DNA of 64,000 nt from Chitinophaga polysaccharea (lineage in GTDB: Bacteria; Bacteroidota; Bacteroidia; Chitinophagales; Chitinophagaceae), in the NCBI RefSeq assembly GCF_902150045.1, contig NZ_CABFVU010000001.1:620001-684000 (forward strand), given 5' to 3'. Shown here in pieces: positions 42,413-51,600 of this stretch; position 1 is the first letter of the stretch, and each line of letters starts with the position of its first letter. Below the pieces are notes generated by a model, which saw only the letters and a program-made list of their open reading frames with translations, had not been told where the DNA came from and did not search any database. A program made the position numbers and the translations under genes.

Positions 42413-45400
42413 ATGGAACTACTTGGTACCTGCAAAGTCCCCGGGAAAGGAGGACGTATGCAAAGAAAATTACTGTTGATTATGCGATTAACTGCAATAC
42501 TCACGCTGGTATTCACCCTTAATCTGAGCGCCAAAACATTCTCTCAGTCTGTTACCATCAAAGGGAAACGTCTTCCCCTGTACGATGTTTTCAACAGCAT
42601 CAGCCGCCAGACAGGTTATGAATTCGTTTACGATGAAAAATTACTGGAGAAAGCTCCCCCGGTTAACCTGAACATGAACCAGGCTTCCCTCGCAGAGGTA
42701 TTGAATGCCTGCCTGAACAACAAACTGTTTAATTATAATATTGTAGACAAAACGATTGTCATCAGCCCGAAAGTCAAAGCAGCGGCGCCTTCCGAAGCGG
42801 CCGTTGTTGCTATTGATATACAGGGAAAGGTGACCGACTCCAAAGGTCAGCCACTTGTAGGCGCATCTATCCAGGTAAAAGGCACCAATAAGGGAACTGT
42901 TACCAATGTGCAGGGCGCTTTTAACCTGGCTGCCAATCCCGGTGATGTGCTAATCATCAGCATCATTGGTTATGAAACCAAGCAGGTAACTGTGGGTAAT
43001 GATCCCAACATCCAGGTAACGCTGGATATCCAGGACAGCCAGCTGGGCGCCGTAGTGGTAACCGCCCTCGGTATTAAAAGATCGGAGAAATCCATCACCT
43101 ACTCCACCCAGCAACTGGATGGATTGGAGCTTACCAAAGCCAAAGACCCCAACCTGGTAAATACCCTGAACGGTAAAGTAGCGGGCTTAACTATTTCCTC
43201 CAGCGCTTCCGGCGTGGGCGGTTCTGCCAAGGTGATCCTGCGCGGAAACAAATCAGGATTGGGAAGCAACCAGGCATTGTATGTGATCGACGGGGTACCG
43301 ATGAATAATACCATCACCAACCAGCCAATCGGTATCTATGGTGGCAGCACCTCCTACGATGGAGGCGACCCGATCTCCAACCTCAACCCGGAAGACATTG
43401 AAAGCATTTCTGTATTGAAAGGCGCATCTGCAGCTGCACTTTATGGTAGCCAGGGCGCCAATGGCGTCATCATTGTTACCACTAAAAGTGGTAAAGCGGG
43501 TCGCACGGTGATTAATGTATCCTCCGGTTTCACTATGAGCCGGGCCGCTTACAAGCCTAAGTTCCAGAATAACTATGGCCAGGATCTCAATAATACTACC
43601 AAAAGCTGGGGCAGTAAAATCAGTGGTGCGGCTGATAATGTGTCTGATTTTTTCCAGACAGGCAACAACTTCACCAATGCCGTTAGCCTGGCGGGTGGTT
43701 CTGATAAAGCGCAAACCTATTTTTCCTACGCCAATACTTCCGCAAGAGGCTTGGAAGTGGGCAATAAACTGGGCCGTCATAACCTGAGCTTTAAAGAAAC
43801 AGGACGTTTTCTGAATGATAAGCTCACTGCTTCTGCAGATGTGAATTACATGACCCAGAAAATTGACAACACTCCTTTATCAGGTTTTTACTTCAACCCG
43901 CTTACCGGCTTATACCTGTTTCCCCGCGGCGTTGATATCAGCCCGTACAGGGACAATTATGAAGTGCCTGATCCGGCAAGAAATAACCTGATGGTGCAGA
44001 ACTGGCCGTTTTCCGAAGATGTGCAGCAAAACCCCTGGTGGATCCTCAACCGGAACACCAACAGCCTTAACAGGAACAGGATCCTGGCCAATGCCAGCCT
44101 GAAATACGATATCAACAGCTGGCTGAATGTGCAGGGAAGAGGAAGCATTGACCGGATCAATGATGTATATGAACAAAAAATATACGCAGGTACGCAGGCT
44201 ACGCTGGCATCTAAAAACGGAGGATACAACTATAACAACAATACCACTACCCAGCAATACGGCGACCTCATCGCCAACTTTAACATCCCGGCCAACAACC
44301 TTCACTTCACCGGTTTGGTGGGTGGTAGCATCCGCGATGTGAAAACAAAGGGTGATTACCTGGTGGCAGGACAGGAAGGTTTGTGGCTTCCGAATATATT
44401 CACTATACAAAACATGAAAACGCTGAATGCGCGCAACTCCGGTACTTTACAGGAGAAACACAGCCAGTGGCAGTCTGTTTTTGGGAGCGTGAATATTTCT
44501 TATAAAGACTGGGCGTACCTTGATCTTACAGCACGTAACGATTGGGCTTCGAACCTGGCGTTTACCAATCAGCTATCTTACTTCTATCCGTCTGCGGGTT
44601 TAAATGTGATCCTGAGCCAGCTGCTGAAGATGCCTAAAGCGATTACCTATGGTAAGATCCGTGGATCATACGCTATTGTGGGTAATTCGCCATTGGCTTA
44701 CCAGAGTAATACACCAGACAATACACTGATCACCGGCGGTATCGTTTCAGTGAGAACCCAGCTGCCCTTTACCAACCTGAAACCTGAAAAGACCAAGTCG
44801 CTGGAATTAGGTACAGAATGGCGCTTTTTCGACAGCCGTTTAAGCGTGGATCTCACTTACTATAAAACGAATACTACTAACCAGACGATGGAAATTGCGG
44901 GGTCTTATGCTACTTTGGCTAATACCTACTTTATTAATGCCGGCAATATCCAGAACCAGGGCGTAGAAGCGATGATACGGTATGATGTATTACGCGACAC
45001 CAAACTGAAATGGAATACTGCTATCAACTATGCAGTGAACGACAACAGGATCGTTTCCCTGTCGCCGTATGTAGACCGTTTCAGCCTGCCCGGCGGTGGC
45101 AGCGGCGCCAACTACGCTTCCGAGTTTAAAGTGGGTGGTTCCTTTGGCGATATTTACGGTGCGGTGTTGAACCGTGATGCGCAGGGTCGTGTGATTATTA
45201 ATAAAGATGGGGCACCTTCCCTTGCCGGCGGCCAGATACAATACCTGGGCAACGCCAATACCAAATGGCAGTTGGGCTGGAACAACAGTTTCGTTTATAA
45301 CAACTTTACTTTATCGTTCCTGATAGATGGCAAATTTGGCGGGCAGGTAATGTCTGTAACACAGTCGATGATGGATGGTTACGGCGTTTCAGCTGTTTCC

Positions 45401-45772
45401 GGAGCAGCGCGTGATGCAGGAGGTGTAAAAGTAAATGGCGTAGATGAAAACGGACAGCCTGTTACTACCGTAGATGCCGAGAAATGGTATAATGTAGTAG
45501 GCGGCAGAACCGGCGCTTCAAGTGAGTATATGTACAGTGCTACTACGGTAAGGTTAAGAGAAGCATCACTGGGTTATACCATTCCATTGAAGAGTAATGC
45601 AGTGAAAGCACTAAAGGTATCTGCCAACGGCCGTAACCTGTTCTACTTCTCTAAGAAAGCACCGTTTGATCCTGAACAGGCGATGTCTACCGCCAACGGA
45701 CTTGGCGGTGTGGATGTATTTATGTTACCTGCCAGCCGCAGCTATGGCGTTACTGTAAATGCCACTTTTTAA
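42413..45772 (+). CDS. SusC/RagA TonB-linked transporter with STN signalling domain
   Basis: Up to 1119 residues. An alternative ATG at 42458 (MQRKLLLIMRL) is preceded by AGGAGG and gives 1104 residues; both keep the signal peptide (AILTLVFTLNLSAKTFSQ). Domains in order are: an STN domain (about 47-120, KRLPLYDVFNSISRQTGYEFVYDEKLL to KTIVISP), a carboxypeptidase-regulatory-like domain (IQGKVTDSKGQPLVGASIQV), a TonB box and plug (VVVTALGIKRSEKS, ALYVIDGVPMNN), and a barrel. The STN domain allows signalling through FecR to the ECF sigma factor upstream. It is the glycan importer of the EndoH locus. Confidence 0.94.
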   Translation: MELLGTCKVPGKGGRMQRKLLLIMRLTAILTLVFTLNLSAKTFSQSVTIKGKRLPLYDVFNSISRQTGYEFVYDEKLLEKAPPVNLNMNQASLAEVLNACLNNKLFNYNIVDKTIVISPKVKAAAPSEAAVVAIDIQGKVTDSKGQPLVGASIQVKGTNKGTVTNVQGAFNLAANPGDVLIISIIGYETKQVTVGNDPNIQVTLDIQDSQLGAVVVTALGIKRSEKSITYSTQQLDGLELTKAKDPNLVNTLNGKVAGLTISSSASGVGGSAKVILRGNKSGLGSNQALYVIDGVPMNNTITNQPIGIYGGSTSYDGGDPISNLNPEDIESISVLKGASAAALYGSQGANGVIIVTTKSGKAGRTVINVSSGFTMSRAAYKPKFQNNYGQDLNNTTKSWGSKISGAADNVSDFFQTGNNFTNAVSLAGGSDKAQTYFSYANTSARGLEVGNKLGRHNLSFKETGRFLNDKLTASADVNYMTQKIDNTPLSGFYFNPLTGLYLFPRGVDISPYRDNYEVPDPARNNLMVQNWPFSEDVQQNPWWILNRNTNSLNRNRILANASLKYDINSWLNVQGRGSIDRINDVYEQKIYAGTQATLASKNGGYNYNNNTTTQQYGDLIANFNIPANNLHFTGLVGGSIRDVKTKGDYLVAGQEGLWLPNIFTIQNMKTLNARNSGTLQEKHSQWQSVFGSVNISYKDWAYLDLTARNDWASNLAFTNQLSYFYPSAGLNVILSQLLKMPKAITYGKIRGSYAIVGNSPLAYQSNTPDNTLITGGIVSVRTQLPFTNLKPEKTKSLELGTEWRFFDSRLSVDLTYYKTNTTNQTMEIAGSYATLANTYFINAGNIQNQGVEAMIRYDVLRDTKLKWNTAINYAVNDNRIVSLSPYVDRFSLPGGGSGANYASEFKVGGSFGDIYGAVLNRDAQGRVIINKDGAPSLAGGQIQYLGNANTKWQLGWNNSFVYNNFTLSFLIDGKFGGQVMSVTQSMMDGYGVSAVSGAARDAGGVKVNGVDENGQPVTTVDAEKWYNVVGGRTGASSEYMYSATTVRLREASLGYTIPLKSNAVKALKVSANGRNLFYFSKKAPFDPEQAMSTANGLGGVDVFMLPASRSYGVTVNATF

Positions 45773-45787
45773 TCATTTACCGAAAAA

Positions 45788-47440
45788 ATGAAAACAATGA
45801 AACTGTATAATAAAATGAAGCGTTACAGATCAGGTTTGCTGGTGGCTACCGCCGCCCTGGTAACCGGGATGAGTGCCTGTACAAAAAACTTTGAGCGTTA
45901 TAATACGGATAATACCGGTGTTACTGATGGACAGCTTGGGCCGGACTTTAATTCACTGGGCCTGCTCAAAACTGCAGAGATGTCTATACTCAACTTTTCC
46001 GGCGGAGGCGACCCCAACTCCTACCAGGTACAACAGAACCTGAATGCAGATTGCTTTTCCGGTTACTTTATGACGCCTAACCCGTTCAGCAGTTCCAATA
46101 ACACCAATTATGGCTTGGTGCCGGGCTGGAATGGGGAGGCTTACAAAGTAGGTTACCTGAATGTAATGTCGTCGGTAGTTAAGCTGAAGAACAGCGGATT
46201 AGATAAAAACTACCCTGCTGTATGGGCAGTGGCGCAGATAGTACAGATTACTGCCATGAGCCGTGTAACTGATATCTATGGACCCATTCCGTATAGCCGT
46301 GTTGGTGAGGGCTTATCTACCGTTCCTTACGATAGCCAGCAGGATATATACAAACAATTTTTTGCGCAGCTGGATAATGCTACTGCAAGCTTACGTGCAC
46401 AGATCAGCAGCGGCGCTACGCTTCCATTTGATTTTTCCACCTTCGATGTAGTGTATAACGGCAACTTTAGCCAGTGGCTGCGCTTTGCCAATTCCCTGCG
46501 TTTGCGCCTGGCTATGCACATTTCAAAAGTAGATCCTGCCACCGCTAAAACGGAAGGCGAAAAGGCGCTGAATCCTGCCAACGGCGGTGTTATAACTGAT
46601 AATGCAGATGCTATGACCGTAAAGATTACCGGCGACTTTACCAACCCGCTCGTTTTCATCGCGAAAAACTGGGCAGATATTCGTATCGGCGCTTCCATTC
46701 AATGTTACCTGTCGGGCTACAAAGATCCAAGGATTTCAAGGTATATGGATAAAGCCACTGATCCGGCTACAGGCTTGAAAGGAACATATAAAGGCATCCG
46801 CATTGGCAGCCTGGTAGATAAATCCAAGTACCAGACCTATTCTTCCCTGAATACGGATGATGGCACCTCACCGGCATTTACCCTGAAAACGCCTATGCAG
46901 GTAATGACCGCTGCGGAAGTATATTTCCTGCGTGCAGAAGCAGCTTTAAAAGGCTGGAGCAATGCGGGCGGAAGTGTGCAGCAACTGTATGAACAGGGTA
47001 TTACTACTTCCATGGCGCAATGGCAGGTAAGCGCATCGGGTTACATTGCAGATGATAAAAGTACCCCGGATGCCTATACTGACCCTAAGAACGCTGCCAA
47101 TAACTCATCTGGTAAACCATCTACTATTACAATTAAATGGGAAGAAGGGGTTGCAGACGACCGGAAGCTGGAACGCATCATTACTCAGAAATGGATCGCT
47201 ATGTTTCCTGAAGGACAGGAAGCATGGACAGAATTCCGCCGTACCGGTTATCCCAAACTATTCCCGGTAGTGAATAACAATAGCGGTAATACCATCTCAA
47301 CAAGTGTTCAGATCCGCAGACTGCCGTTCCCTCAAAACGAGTATAGCACTAATCCGGCTACAGTTGCGGCGGGTGTGCAGCTGCTGAGCACACCCGCAGA
47401 TAACGGTGGTACCCGTCTCTGGTGGGATACCGGAAAATAA
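45788..47440 (+). CDS. SusD/RagB family lipoprotein (SusD-like 2)
   Basis: A 550-residue surface lipoprotein with lipobox GMSAC. FERYNTDNTGVTDGQL and the TPR-like helices (YFLRAEAALKGWSNAGGSVQQLYEQGITTSM) and RKLERIITQKWIAMFPEGQEAWTEFRRTGYPKLFP match the SusD-like 2 group, distinct from the SusD at 19968. It starts 15 bp after the SusC stop and forms the lid of that transporter. It should bind the oligosaccharide released by the downstream endoglycosidase. A hairpin lies in the gap to that gene. Confidence 0.93.
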   Translation: MKTMKLYNKMKRYRSGLLVATAALVTGMSACTKNFERYNTDNTGVTDGQLGPDFNSLGLLKTAEMSILNFSGGGDPNSYQVQQNLNADCFSGYFMTPNPFSSSNNTNYGLVPGWNGEAYKVGYLNVMSSVVKLKNSGLDKNYPAVWAVAQIVQITAMSRVTDIYGPIPYSRVGEGLSTVPYDSQQDIYKQFFAQLDNATASLRAQISSGATLPFDFSTFDVVYNGNFSQWLRFANSLRLRLAMHISKVDPATAKTEGEKALNPANGGVITDNADAMTVKITGDFTNPLVFIAKNWADIRIGASIQCYLSGYKDPRISRYMDKATDPATGLKGTYKGIRIGSLVDKSKYQTYSSLNTDDGTSPAFTLKTPMQVMTAAEVYFLRAEAALKGWSNAGGSVQQLYEQGITTSMAQWQVSASGYIADDKSTPDAYTDPKNAANNSSGKPSTITIKWEEGVADDRKLERIITQKWIAMFPEGQEAWTEFRRTGYPKLFPVVNNNSGNTISTSVQIRRLPFPQNEYSTNPATVAAGVQLLSTPADNGGTRLWWDTGK

Positions 47441-47454
47441 AAACATTTTATTAC

Positions 47455-47483
47455 ATGGCTGCCGGTCATTTGCCGGCAGCCAT
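47455..47483 (+). terminator. Hairpin between SusD and the GH18 gene
   Basis: A perfect 11-bp stem (47455-47465 and 47473-47483) with a 7-nt loop lies 14 bp after the SusD stop. TTTCTACC follows, a weak T-run. It may reduce read-through to the GH18 gene or stabilise the susCD mRNA. Confidence 0.55.
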
Positions 47484-47601
47484 TTCTACCGGTATTCAAA
47501 GTTAACCTGAGCATACGTTTGTTATAAGAGCCACCAGACCGGAAAACCCGTAACCAAAATTTGAACCCGGATTTCCTAATCATTTAAACATTCATTCCAG
47601 T

Positions 47602-48555
47602 ATGAAAAAACAATTTCATTCCCTACGGCTATTGGCCGCAGGAACGACGTGCGCCGCCCTCTTCTTCACCGCATGTAAAAAAGAGAGCACTAACAGTATT
47701 TCTGAAAGCACCGGTAAAACCACCAGCGGCGCGCATGTAGAAACCGTTACCAAAGCCGGCGGAATTTCCGTTTGCTATGTGGAAGTAAACAACAACAGTT
47801 TACTGAACACCGGCAAATACACGTTAACCACCGGCGGGCAGCAGCTGTTTGATATTGCCATTATTTTCGCGGCCAATATCAACTACAATACCACTACCCA
47901 TAAAGCGGTACTGTACAACAACCCCAATGTATCCAACGTGCTGGTCAACCGGGCCACGCAAATTGTGCCCCTGCAAAATAAGGGGATGAAAGTATTGCTG
48001 TCTATCCTCGGTAACCACCAGGGTGCGGGCTTCTGCAACTTTACCAGCAGAACTGCCGCACGCGCATTTGCACAACAGCTCAGCGATACCGTTAGCTACT
48101 ACGGCCTGGATGGAATTGACTTTGATGATGAGTACGCCGAATATGGCAACAATGGCACCACGCAGCCGAACGACAGCTCCTTCGTGATGCTGGTGGATGA
48201 ACTGCGCAAACTGATGCCCAGCAAAATCATTTCGTTCTATTACTATGGCCCGGCTGCTTCCCGGTTATCGTGGGGTGGTAAAAAAGTAGGCGACTTTGCC
48301 AACTATAGCTGGAATGCCATTTACGGTAGTTACTCCGTACCTAATGTGGCCGGCCTTACAAAAGCACAGTTAGGGCCCGCAGCAGTAGACATACAGGCCA
48401 CCAGCCAGAGCACTGCCAACTCACTGGCCACACAAACGAAGAACAACGGCTATGGCGTTTACCTGTGGTACAACCTTACCAACACGGATAAACATGTTTA
48501 TTTCTCCGGTGTTTCAAGTATCCTTTACAACAGTAATGTTACTTATACGCCCTGA
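47602..48555 (+). CDS. Endo-beta-N-acetylglucosaminidase of the EndoH type (GH18), lipoprotein
   Basis: A 317-residue lipoprotein (lipobox FFTAC). From residue 54 it follows Streptomyces EndoH closely from memory: CYVEVNNNSLLNTGKYTL, FDIAIIFAANINYN, KVLLSILGNHQGAGFCNF, and the GH18 motif D170-x-x-D173-x-D175-x-E177 in DGIDFDDEYAEYG. Glu177 is the acid and Asp175 helps the acetamido group. EndoH cuts between the two core GlcNAc residues of high-mannose and hybrid N-glycans. The lipid anchor places it on the surface, where it would free glycans for the SusCD pair upstream. The start ATG follows the Sec/lipoprotein leader exactly. Confidence 0.93.
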   Translation: MKKQFHSLRLLAAGTTCAALFFTACKKESTNSISESTGKTTSGAHVETVTKAGGISVCYVEVNNNSLLNTGKYTLTTGGQQLFDIAIIFAANINYNTTTHKAVLYNNPNVSNVLVNRATQIVPLQNKGMKVLLSILGNHQGAGFCNFTSRTAARAFAQQLSDTVSYYGLDGIDFDDEYAEYGNNGTTQPNDSSFVMLVDELRKLMPSKIISFYYYGPAASRLSWGGKKVGDFANYSWNAIYGSYSVPNVAGLTKAQLGPAAVDIQATSQSTANSLATQTKNNGYGVYLWYNLTNTDKHVYFSGVSSILYNSNVTYTP

Positions 48556-48561
48556 TCAAAG

Positions 48562-48596
48562 AAGAAGGGAGCCGTTTTTTAAACAGCTCCCTTCTT
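48562..48596. terminator. Bidirectional terminator between the GH18 gene and the RHS operon
   Basis: Perfect 11-bp stem (48562-48572 and 48586-48596) with a 13-nt loop between convergent stops. A T-rich tail follows on the plus strand and an A/T-rich one on the minus strand. Confidence 0.75.
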
Positions 48597-48616
48597 TTCA
48601 CTGATACACCTGGTGA

Positions 48617-51600
48617 TCATTTCTTCCACATGGAATAGTACAGCCCTACATAGGTTCCTCGATGGTCCCATATATTGTCCAGTACCATCTGCCCGATAAT
48701 AGACCGGGTACCTGCCTTAAATTCTTTCATAAACTCTTTATACGCTGTTTTCAATGTTTGTCTCAGGTAAGAGCCGTGATATTTGAAAGCATCCGGCCCC
48801 AGCGTAATGGTTCTTGCTTTCACATTCTTGGTAACCGCTTCGCTCTGGTTCAATGAGAAACCTACATCCGGTTTTCCTATCTTCAGTTTATCTGCGGAGT
48901 ATTCCGCTAGTTTATTACCGGCTGCAATTTTTGCCTGGTCGCCCACCGCCTGTTTGTAGTCTTTGATCATATGGTTCATTCTTCCTGCGTCGGTACCCCA
49001 TCCATAGCCCGCTTTCCAGTTCTTGAAAGATTCCAGCGATGCTGATGCGGTTGAAGATATAGCTCCATTCAACGCACCGGTTTTAATACCTTTCCACACG
49101 CTCTTCCAGGTATCCGGCGAACCATCGAGGCTTCCATTAATGGCCCCCATTACGGCGCCTTTCGCCGTTCCTATGGCTACCTGCGCTGCAAAGGTGCCAC
49201 CTCCCGGCACAAAGGTAAGAGCCGCTGTGGCAGCGCCTATGATGGCCCCACGCCACATACCGTCCCAGAAGTTCTTGCCCGCCATATCATAAGCCATTCC
49301 TTTCTGCAAACCGGAAGATATTGCGGCAAATGCAATCACTGCGATCACGGTAAGCGGATCATCACCGTCGGGATCTACAAACATGGCAGGATTATTTCCC
49401 ATGGCCATATACGGGCTACCATATTGTTCCACTGCATCAGGACTATGCCATACGCCAAGTTGCGGATCATAGAACCTTGCACCGAAATCATACATTTCCA
49501 GCCCTGAGTTATCGCTAAACTCGCCGTTCTGTATTTCTTTACCCTGGTAAGCATAGCGGTTGGGCAGCTTGTTCCATGCCCGGTCGCTGATGCCGGCCAT
49601 TGTTAACCCATCAGGATAATAATGTGTCTCTTCCAGCAGCGGGCCTCTTGTATTTACTACCTGGAGGTTGTCGAAGTATACATCCAGGTTGCTTTCATTA
49701 CTGCAATAAATATACAGGTAGCCACTCTTCGCCATTGGCTGGCTGAGTGAAGAATGTTTCTTCACTACATCCGGCAGGTTGCTTACCAGGTCTGTTCCGT
49801 TGGAAACGGGCCTGAACTGGTTATCAAACAGGATCCAGTTAACCGCTGCCTTGGGTGCTACTGTTGGATTAGGTTGATTGGGGGTGCTTCCCAGCATGGT
49901 ATTCAGCGGTACCGTAGTAGCGCTTACGCTGTTAAGGTTAGTGGAAACGCCATGCAAACTGGAAGTAACTACTGCGGTTCCTGCAAACGCATTTACGAAG
50001 GATGCCAGCGCGGAAGTAATGGGATAGGAAGCGGGTGCTACGCCGGTACTATGCCAAACGCTGTTGCACAGGATAGAGATCTTATCGCCCGCCATTACTT
50101 TTATGGTGATGCCTAAACCTGTTTTGTCGCCTGTTTGCCCGTTGAGCAGGTATAGCTTATCACTGTTGGCAGTAACATTACTGTAAGGGTTTACGCTATT
50201 AGACGGATTGCCATTATTATTCTGGTTCTGGTAAGTACCGCCGGAGGCGCTGGCCAGCCAGGGCAGCGTGGTAGCTGATTTTATATTTGCCGGCTTAATA
50301 TCGTAGAACTGGCTTTCAAAAGCCTGTGCAGTGCCGCCGTTGTAGGTAGCATTTTCCAATGTGGCTGCCGGGTAAATATCTGTTTGCTGTTCGTCGGATA
50401 ACACCATACGGGTATTTCCCTGCTGGTCTCTCAGGAAGTAATCAAACACATATCCTGTAATGGTAGCAGGCGCCGATGGGTTATTATAGACAGGTCTGAT
50501 GCGGCCTTCTTCCTGTGCTATGAACAGCAGTTTATCGGTATACTGCAAGGGAGCCAGCGATGTGTTGCTGTATGCTACGGAGCCATATGTAAACCCATTG
50601 ATGTACTTCGTTGTGGTGGTAACGTTGGTAGTATAGCTTACATTGTTGTATTTAATGCTGGCGTTATTTTCCGTAGTGGTTTTCTGCACCTTATCTCCCA
50701 GCGCATTATACTGGTACTGTATGGTTCCTTTGGTACCGAGGCTGAATGTTTGCGGCAGGTCCAGCGTATTATAGCTGATGTTGCTGGTAATGCCCCGGTT
50801 ATAATCCGTTATTGCATTACCATTGGCATCGTAGGTATAATCGATCTGTGCGGCAGTTTTCCCTGTAGGGTAATGGAAATCGCCCAGCGTTGTTTGCGCG
50901 TTATTGGCGTTGTCCATTACGTTCTGCAGCTTGTTGCTCACATTCGTATTCTGGTATGTGTAGGTGAGATTATCGATCGTGGTGGAACCTCCCAGCTGAA
51001 ACCCGTTCCTGCTGAGCGCTGTGATATTGCCGTTAACATCGTATGCCGTGTTGTTAACGGAGAAATCGATATAACTTTTATCCCAGGTGCCGGCGCTGGA
51101 ATTTTGCAGGAAAGGCGCTGTCAGCAGCCTGTCGCCGTTATCATAGGTGAACTCCAGTTTCCTGTTGATACCATCGCCCTTACTTTTCCAGGTTACGCCG
51201 CCATAATTGCCGTTATATCTTGGGGTGGCATAAGAACTGCCTGCCGCTACTGACGTTGCTTTATCGTATCCTACTTCGAAGCCAAAATAATTCTGGCTGG
51301 TATTGGACAGGTAAGTTCTGTTGGCGCCCAGCAGCCATCCGCGGATATTATAATCGTAGGTCATGCTTTCCAGCCCGGCATTGGCGTTGTATGCCGGCGC
51401 CAGCTGCTTCTTTTTGAGCATGCCCAGTTCGTTATAGGTATTGGCTGCTATAGTGGAATTTACCGTAATGCCGCCTGTGGTGATCTTCTTTGTAATGGTG
51501 AGCAGCCTGCCGTTTGCATCATAGGTATTTTTGGAGAAGAGCAGGTGCGTTTGCGGATTGGTGCCTGCTTTGTTTTGTGTGGCAAGATCGCCTACCACTT

